Positions 60,270-64,000 of a DNA stretch of 64,000 bases are shown here, piece after piece. Below the pieces are notes generated by a model. It was not told the DNA's origin. It saw nothing but the letters and a program-made list of their open reading frames with translations, and did not search any database. The stretch is from Streptococcus constellatus subsp. constellatus. GTDB lineage: Bacteria; Bacillota; Bacilli; Lactobacillales; Streptococcaceae. Numbering within the stretch: position 1 is the first letter of the stretch; every line of letters starts with the position of its first letter. The position numbers and the translations under genes are program-made. The stretch lies in contig NZ_AP014647.1 of the NCBI RefSeq assembly GCF_023167545.1, positions 620,001 to 684,000 of the forward strand, written 5' to 3'.

Positions 60270-61619
60270 TCAGCGCATGGTAACAAATTCTTCTGATCCA
60301 GTAGGATGGATGGCAACGGTCGCATCAAAATCTGCTTTGGTCGCTCCCATTTTAATAGCAACTGCAAAGCCTTGAATCATTTCATCAACTCCGTAACCGA
60401 TTCCGTGGAGACCAATGACTTTCTCATCTGTTCCTGTTGTAATCAGTTTGAACTTAGCTTGTTGTCTGTGTTGGGTGACAGCTGAATACATGGAAGTGAA
60501 ACCAGAGGTATAAATGTGAAGGTTTTCTGCTCCATATTGTTGAATGGCTTGTTCTTCAGTCAAGCCAACGGTTCCAATTGCTGGGTGAGAGAAGACAACA
60601 GTTGGAATGTTAGAATAATCCATTTTAGCTTCAGTTTTTCCATTAAATAAGCGCTCTGCTAAGGTACGCCCTGCCTTGATAGCAACAGGGGTTAATTCTT
60701 TTTCTCCTGTAACATCTCCTAGAGCATAAATACCTTGTGTTGCTGTATTCTGAAACTCATCGACTGTGATAAAGCCACGAGTATCAAGGGTAACACCAGC
60801 AGCTTCTAAATTTAATCCTTCGGTGTTGGCAGTCCGCCCTGTTGCCCAGATGACGTGTTGGGCGACGTGGCTCGTTCCGTCCTCAAAAGTGATGCGAAGC
60901 AAATCGTTTTCAACTTTTTCAAGCTTTTTTGGTATTTTGTGGGTGTGTAGAGTAGGACCTGATTTCTTCATTTCTTCTACAAGACCTTCTATGATATAAG
61001 CATCAAAATTACGGAGAGGACGTTCTCGACGGACAAAGAGATCTGTTTTTACGCCTAAAGCATGCAGAAGTCCGACTAATTCGACTGCAATATAGCCTGC
61101 ACCAAGAATGGCAACAGACTGCGGGAGTTCTTCCCATGCGAAAACATCGTCAGAAGTTTCACCTAATTCTGCTCCGGGGATTGCTGGAATATGAGGATGA
61201 GCACCAGTTGCGATAACAATATGTTTAGCTTGAATGATCTCGCCATTTACTTCAACTGTATGGCGGTCTATGAATTTGGCACGACCTTCAATCACCTCAA
61301 CTCCATTCCGAGTGAAACTATTATGGTAAGAATGGCGTGCACGGTCAATATATGCTTCGCGATTCTTTCGAAGTGTCCTAAAATCAAATTGCTGATTATC
61401 TGAAGTAAATCCATAATCTGGTCCATAGTCTTGAATAGCTTCGGCAATTTGTGCACCATACCACATGATTTTTTTTGGAACGCAACCGACGTTGACACAG
61501 GTGCCTCCTAATTTCTTTTCTTCAATAACGACAGCTTTTGCACCATGTTCTCCAGCACGGTTCATGGTTGCTATTCCTCCGCTACCGCCACCAATGGCGA
61601 TGATGTCAAATGTTCTCAT
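60270..61619 (-). CDS. gor: Glutathione-disulfide reductase
   Basis: FAD enzyme of 449 residues that reduces oxidised glutathione with NADPH, protecting against peroxides. N-terminal FAD motif [20 protein letters not shown], the redox disulfide in [13 protein letters not shown] (about 39-51), the NADPH motif [21 protein letters not shown] and the C-terminal catalytic [12 protein letters not shown] with His-Glu. The ATG at 61619 has AAGGAG upstream. As in my memory of pneumococci, an MacAB-like efflux operon stands next to it, divergently transcribed. Confidence 0.95.
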   Translation of the reverse strand: MRTFDIIAIGGGSGGIATMNRAGEHGAKAVVIEEKKLGGTCVNVGCVPKKIMWYGAQIAEAIQDYGPDYGFTSDNQQFDFRTLRKNREAYIDRARHSYHNSFTRNGVEVIEGRAKFIDRHTVEVNGEIIQAKHIVIATGAHPHIPAIPGAELGETSDDVFAWEELPQSVAILGAGYIAVELVGLLHALGVKTDLFVRRERPLRNFDAYIIEGLVEEMKKSGPTLHTHKIPKKLEKVENDLLRITFEDGTSHVAQHVIWATGRTANTEGLNLEAAGVTLDTRGFITVDEFQNTATQGIYALGDVTGEKELTPVAIKAGRTLAERLFNGKTEAKMDYSNIPTVVFSHPAIGTVGLTEEQAIQQYGAENLHIYTSGFTSMYSAVTQHRQQAKFKLITTGTDEKVIGLHGIGYGVDEMIQGFAVAIKMGATKADFDATVAIHPTGSEEFVTMR

Positions 61620-61832
61620 ACGAGTCTCCTTTTTATCTGTAGTATGAAATTATTGTAACGTTTTTAGAAAATGATTGCAAAAATCTGCTACAAAAATTGA
61701 TAGAAGATTTGACTATTTAATTGTATTATTGTATTATATATTTAATACAAAAAGAATAAAGAATAGAAGATAGAAGAATGATAAAAGAGTAAAGAAATTG
61801 TTTGTAAATGTTTTCTTATTTCTAATTGTGTA

Positions 61833-61841
61833 TGTTATAAT
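61833..61841 (+). promoter_or_regulatory. Extended -10 promoter of the efflux operon
   Basis: TGTTATAAT, 40 bases before the adaptor ATG; no clear -35 hexamer. Confidence 0.55.
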
Positions 61842-61881
61842 ATAAAAAATAATGGACGATTTTCATCAGGAGGAGAAAGAG

Positions 61882-63030
61882 ATGAAAAAATTGAAAAAAT
61901 GGCAGTTGTTTAGCCTAATTGGTGTAACTACGGTTGTTATTTTAGGAGCGATAGGTACGATTCTCTTGTTCAATGGTAATAATGTCGCTGATAAAGAGAA
62001 AACGATCCAAGTGCAAAAAGTGAGGGAAGGATCAGTTGCTTCGTCTGTCTTATTGTCAGGAAATATTGCAGCTACTAATGAGCAGTACGTCTATTATGAT
62101 AGTACCAAAGGTGATTTGGATAGTGTTCTTGTAAATGTTGGAGATAAAGTAACAGCTGGTCAAGCTTTGGTACAATACAAGAGTGTGGAAGCACAAGCTG
62201 CTTACGATACTGCTGTTCGCGCGTTAAATAAAATCGATCGCCAAATTTATGATTTAAAAACGTATGGAACAACTATTGAAACGACAGGTGATGCAGCTAC
62301 GGATGATAAAACAACTGCATCTGCACAACGGTCTGTTGATTCCCAACTAAAGGATTTGCAAGACAATCGTGCAGATGCAGAAGCTAATGTCAATAAAGCA
62401 CAAGCCCAGCTAAATGCGACGACTGTAACGAGTGCAAATGATGGAACCGTAGTAGAAGTAAATCGCGATGTTTCTAAGTCTACAACAGGAGCAAATCAAA
62501 CGCTTGTTCATATTGTTAATAACGGCAACCTTCAAGTAAAAGGGGAGCTATCAGAGTACAATTTAGCAAATCTTTCCGTTGGACAGGAAGTGACGATGAC
62601 GTCCAAGGTTTATCCAGACAAGAAATGGACTGGAAAAATCAGCTATATCTCCAATTATCCGAAAGACAACCAAAATACAGCAGCAGCTGGTGCAGGGAAT
62701 GCGAGCTCAGGAGCAAAATATCCATATACAGTTGATATTACAAGTGAAATTGGTGATTTGAAGCAAGGTTTCTCCATTAATATTGAAGTAAAAAATAAGA
62801 CAAGAGGTATTCTTGTGCCAGTCAGCAGTATCGTTTCTGAAAGCAATAAGAGCTATATTTGGACAATAGAAAAAGGAACTGCGAAAAAAGTTCAAGTGAC
62901 ACTTGGAAATGCAGATGCTAAACATCAAGAAATCTCATCTGGTTTGACAAAAGATAGTAAAGTTATCACCAATCCGACAGATAGCTTGAAAGATGGTCAA
63001 GAGGTGAAATCATATGAAGAAACTCATTGA
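61882..63030 (+). CDS. Efflux adaptor protein (HlyD/MacA/YknX-like)
   Basis: Membrane-anchored adaptor of 382 residues for the ABC pump encoded next. A basic start and one membrane helix (about 10-31) are followed by barrel-sandwich (lipoyl-like) halves, the first near VLLSGNIAATNEQYVYYD, a coiled-coil hairpin at about 115-185 with many Ala/Asp/Gln, then β-barrel and membrane-proximal domains. The ATG at 61882 follows AGGAGGAG; an in-frame earlier start at 61852 precedes that site. It overlaps the ATPase gene by 17 bases. Confidence 0.9.
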   Translation: MKKLKKWQLFSLIGVTTVVILGAIGTILLFNGNNVADKEKTIQVQKVREGSVASSVLLSGNIAATNEQYVYYDSTKGDLDSVLVNVGDKVTAGQALVQYKSVEAQAAYDTAVRALNKIDRQIYDLKTYGTTIETTGDAATDDKTTASAQRSVDSQLKDLQDNRADAEANVNKAQAQLNATTVTSANDGTVVEVNRDVSKSTTGANQTLVHIVNNGNLQVKGELSEYNLANLSVGQEVTMTSKVYPDKKWTGKISYISNYPKDNQNTAAAGAGNASSGAKYPYTVDITSEIGDLKQGFSINIEVKNKTRGILVPVSSIVSESNKSYIWTIEKGTAKKVQVTLGNADAKHQEISSGLTKDSKVITNPTDSLKDGQEVKSYEETH

Positions 63031-63706
63031 TTTAAAAAATGTGAATAAAAGTTATCGCAATGGAGATCAAGAACTTCAGGTCTTGAAAGATATTCATTTG
63101 GCTGTTGAAGAAGGTGAGTTTGTTGCAATTATGGGGCCTTCTGGTTCAGGTAAGTCAACGCTAATGAATATCATTGGTATGCTCGATAGACCAACGAGTG
63201 GAGAGTATTATTTAGAAGGAGAAGAAGTCGCCAAACTAGGTGAAAAGAAGTTAGCAAAAGTCCGCAATCAGCAGATTGGCTTTGTGTTTCAACAATTATT
63301 CTTGTTGTCAAAATTAAATGCTCTTCAAAATGTAGAACTTCCTTTGATTTATGCCGGAGTTTCTCAATTCAAACGAAAAGCCTTAGCAGAGCAATACCTT
63401 AAAAAAGTTGAGCTAGAAGCGCGTATGCACCATTTACCGTCAGAACTTTCTGGCGGTCAAAAACAGAGGGTAGCCATTGCGCGTGCCTTAGTTAATCATC
63501 CTTCCATTATCTTAGCGGATGAACCAACTGGTGCTTTGGATACCAAGACAGGTGAGCAAATTATGGAATTGCTGACGGAGCTAAACCGTGAAGGGAAAAC
63601 GATTATCATGGTCACTCATGAACCAGAAATTGCAGCCTTTGCAAAGCGCCAAATTGTCATTCGTGATGGTGTCATTTCGTCGGATACTAAGAAAGGAGAA
63701 GCATGA
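63014..63706 (+). CDS. MacB/YknY-like ABC transporter ATP-binding protein
   Basis: ATPase of 230 residues: Walker A GPSGSGKST near 43-51, Q loop FVFQQLFLLSKLNALQNV, signature LSGGQKQRVAIARAL and Walker B IILADEPTGALD. This is the LolD/MacB group, which drives mechanical export through FtsX-type permeases. AGAGGTG lies before the ATG inside the adaptor gene, and the stop overlaps the permease start. Confidence 0.93.
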   Translation: MKKLIDLKNVNKSYRNGDQELQVLKDIHLAVEEGEFVAIMGPSGSGKSTLMNIIGMLDRPTSGEYYLEGEEVAKLGEKKLAKVRNQQIGFVFQQLFLLSKLNALQNVELPLIYAGVSQFKRKALAEQYLKKVELEARMHHLPSELSGGQKQRVAIARALVNHPSIILADEPTGALDTKTGEQIMELLTELNREGKTIIMVTHEPEIAAFAKRQIVIRDGVISSDTKKGEA

Positions 63707-64000
63707 TGCAGAATTGGAAATTTGCAATTAACTCCATTATGGGGCATAAAATGCGTTCTTTCTTAACGATGTTGGGCATTATTATTGGTGTTATGTCTGT
63801 CATGGTGATTGTGGCTCTAGGAAGTGGTATGTCAAAAGCTTTCACAGATGTCTTAGGTGGCGCTCAGCAAGATGTCTCCATATTTTATTCACATAAAAGA
63901 AGTAAAAATGGAGATGGGGTTAGAAGTTATCAAGAAATGCGTGAAGATGCTGACAGTGGAAATAGCGATGAGACGGTTTCGACTGAAGTAGAGCCTGAGA
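63703..64000 (+). CDS. MacB/YknZ-like ABC permease, 3' end outside window
   Basis: First 99 residues of an FtsX-type permease. A short N-terminal amphipathic helix (NWKFAINSIMGHKMRSF) is followed by the first membrane helix (about 19-40; LTMLGIIIGVMSVMVIVALG), after which the large extracytoplasmic domain begins (MSKAFTDVLGGAQQDVSIF). Two adjacent ATGs (63703 and 63706) are possible starts. With the two genes before it, it should make a tripartite pump for peptides or antibiotics in which no outer membrane component is needed. The gene continues past the window. Confidence 0.9.
   Translation, partial: MMQNWKFAINSIMGHKMRSFLTMLGIIIGVMSVMVIVALGSGMSKAFTDVLGGAQQDVSIFYSHKRSKNGDGVRSYQEMREDADSGNSDETVSTEVEPE

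Noticed and set aside
60059..60367. Minus-strand open frame of 102 codons at the end of gor
   Set aside because: It overlaps gor in another frame and passes through a strong terminator and the hairpin repeat.

Overview
The window looks like core chromosome of a low-GC viridans Streptococcus. The evidence is the RexAB recombinase pair, the paired GlgC/GlgD glycogen subunits, an ATP synthase operon starting with atpE-atpB, the epuA-endA pair, a T-box in front of pheS, a tmRNA whose tag reads AKNNNSYALAA, and A+T-rich spacers with extended -10 promoters. Several local gene orders (murA-epuA-endA; degV-dapB-cca-ABC-F; pheS-GNAT-pheT; gor followed by a MacAB-like pump) match what I remember of the Mitis/Anginosus lineage. 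The low GC suggests the Anginosus group, but that is an inference.

Layout. 1-1.25 kb: end of an ABC importer operon. 1.26-1.9 kb: a small unknown gene diverging from a YdbC/PC4-type ssDNA-binding protein gene that has a competence (ComX) box. 2.1-4.2 kb: ABC-2 exporter. 4.3-11.3 kb: rexB-rexA. 11.3-11.5 kb: a possible tiny transcription unit. 11.7-19.8 kb: glgBCDA-glgP with a CcpA site over the start of transcription. 20.0-26.4 kb: atpEBFHAGDC. 26.5-29.1 kb: a DUF1146 gene, murA, epuA and endA. 29.3-32.8 kb: heterodimeric ABC exporter. 33.1-34.8 kb: a DUF218 membrane protein, ssrA and tRNA-Ser. 34.9-37.0 kb: lrgAB and an intact IS30-family element with a 4-bp target duplication. 37.1-40.7 kb: apt, a ruined metA, dnaD and pgm. 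40.8-44.4 kb: ferredoxin/flavodoxin reductase-like enzyme and pepN. 44.5-48.2 kb: fruR-fruK-fruA. 48.3-52.9 kb: DUF1149, degV, a ruined dapB, cca and an ABC-F protein. 53.0-57.3 kb: T-box, pheS, GNAT and pheT. 57.5-61.6 kb: nucleotidyltransferase, GNAT, bioY, a 42-residue membrane protein, a hairpin-rich repeat and gor. 61.9-64 kb: MacAB-like efflux pump, cut by the window end.

How it fits together. Carbon storage and use are joined: Pgm supplies glucose-1-phosphate to GlgC/GlgD, GlgA and GlgB make glycogen, and GlgP returns glucose-1-phosphate. CcpA-type cre sites sit at the glg, fru and pgm promoters, but in different positions, which suggests different responses. Two biosynthetic genes, metA (methionine) and dapB (diaminopimelate/lysine), survive only as recognisable wrecks in otherwise intact neighbourhoods.

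I saw no phage, CRISPR array, defence island or obviously new multigene system. The most notable items are the competence box before ydbC, a fruR gene with no ATG/GTG/TTG start, the two gene relics, a pair of palindromic operators before a GNAT gene, a possible coupling ORF before pheT, a possibly leaderless DUF1146 mRNA, and a hairpin repeat family.
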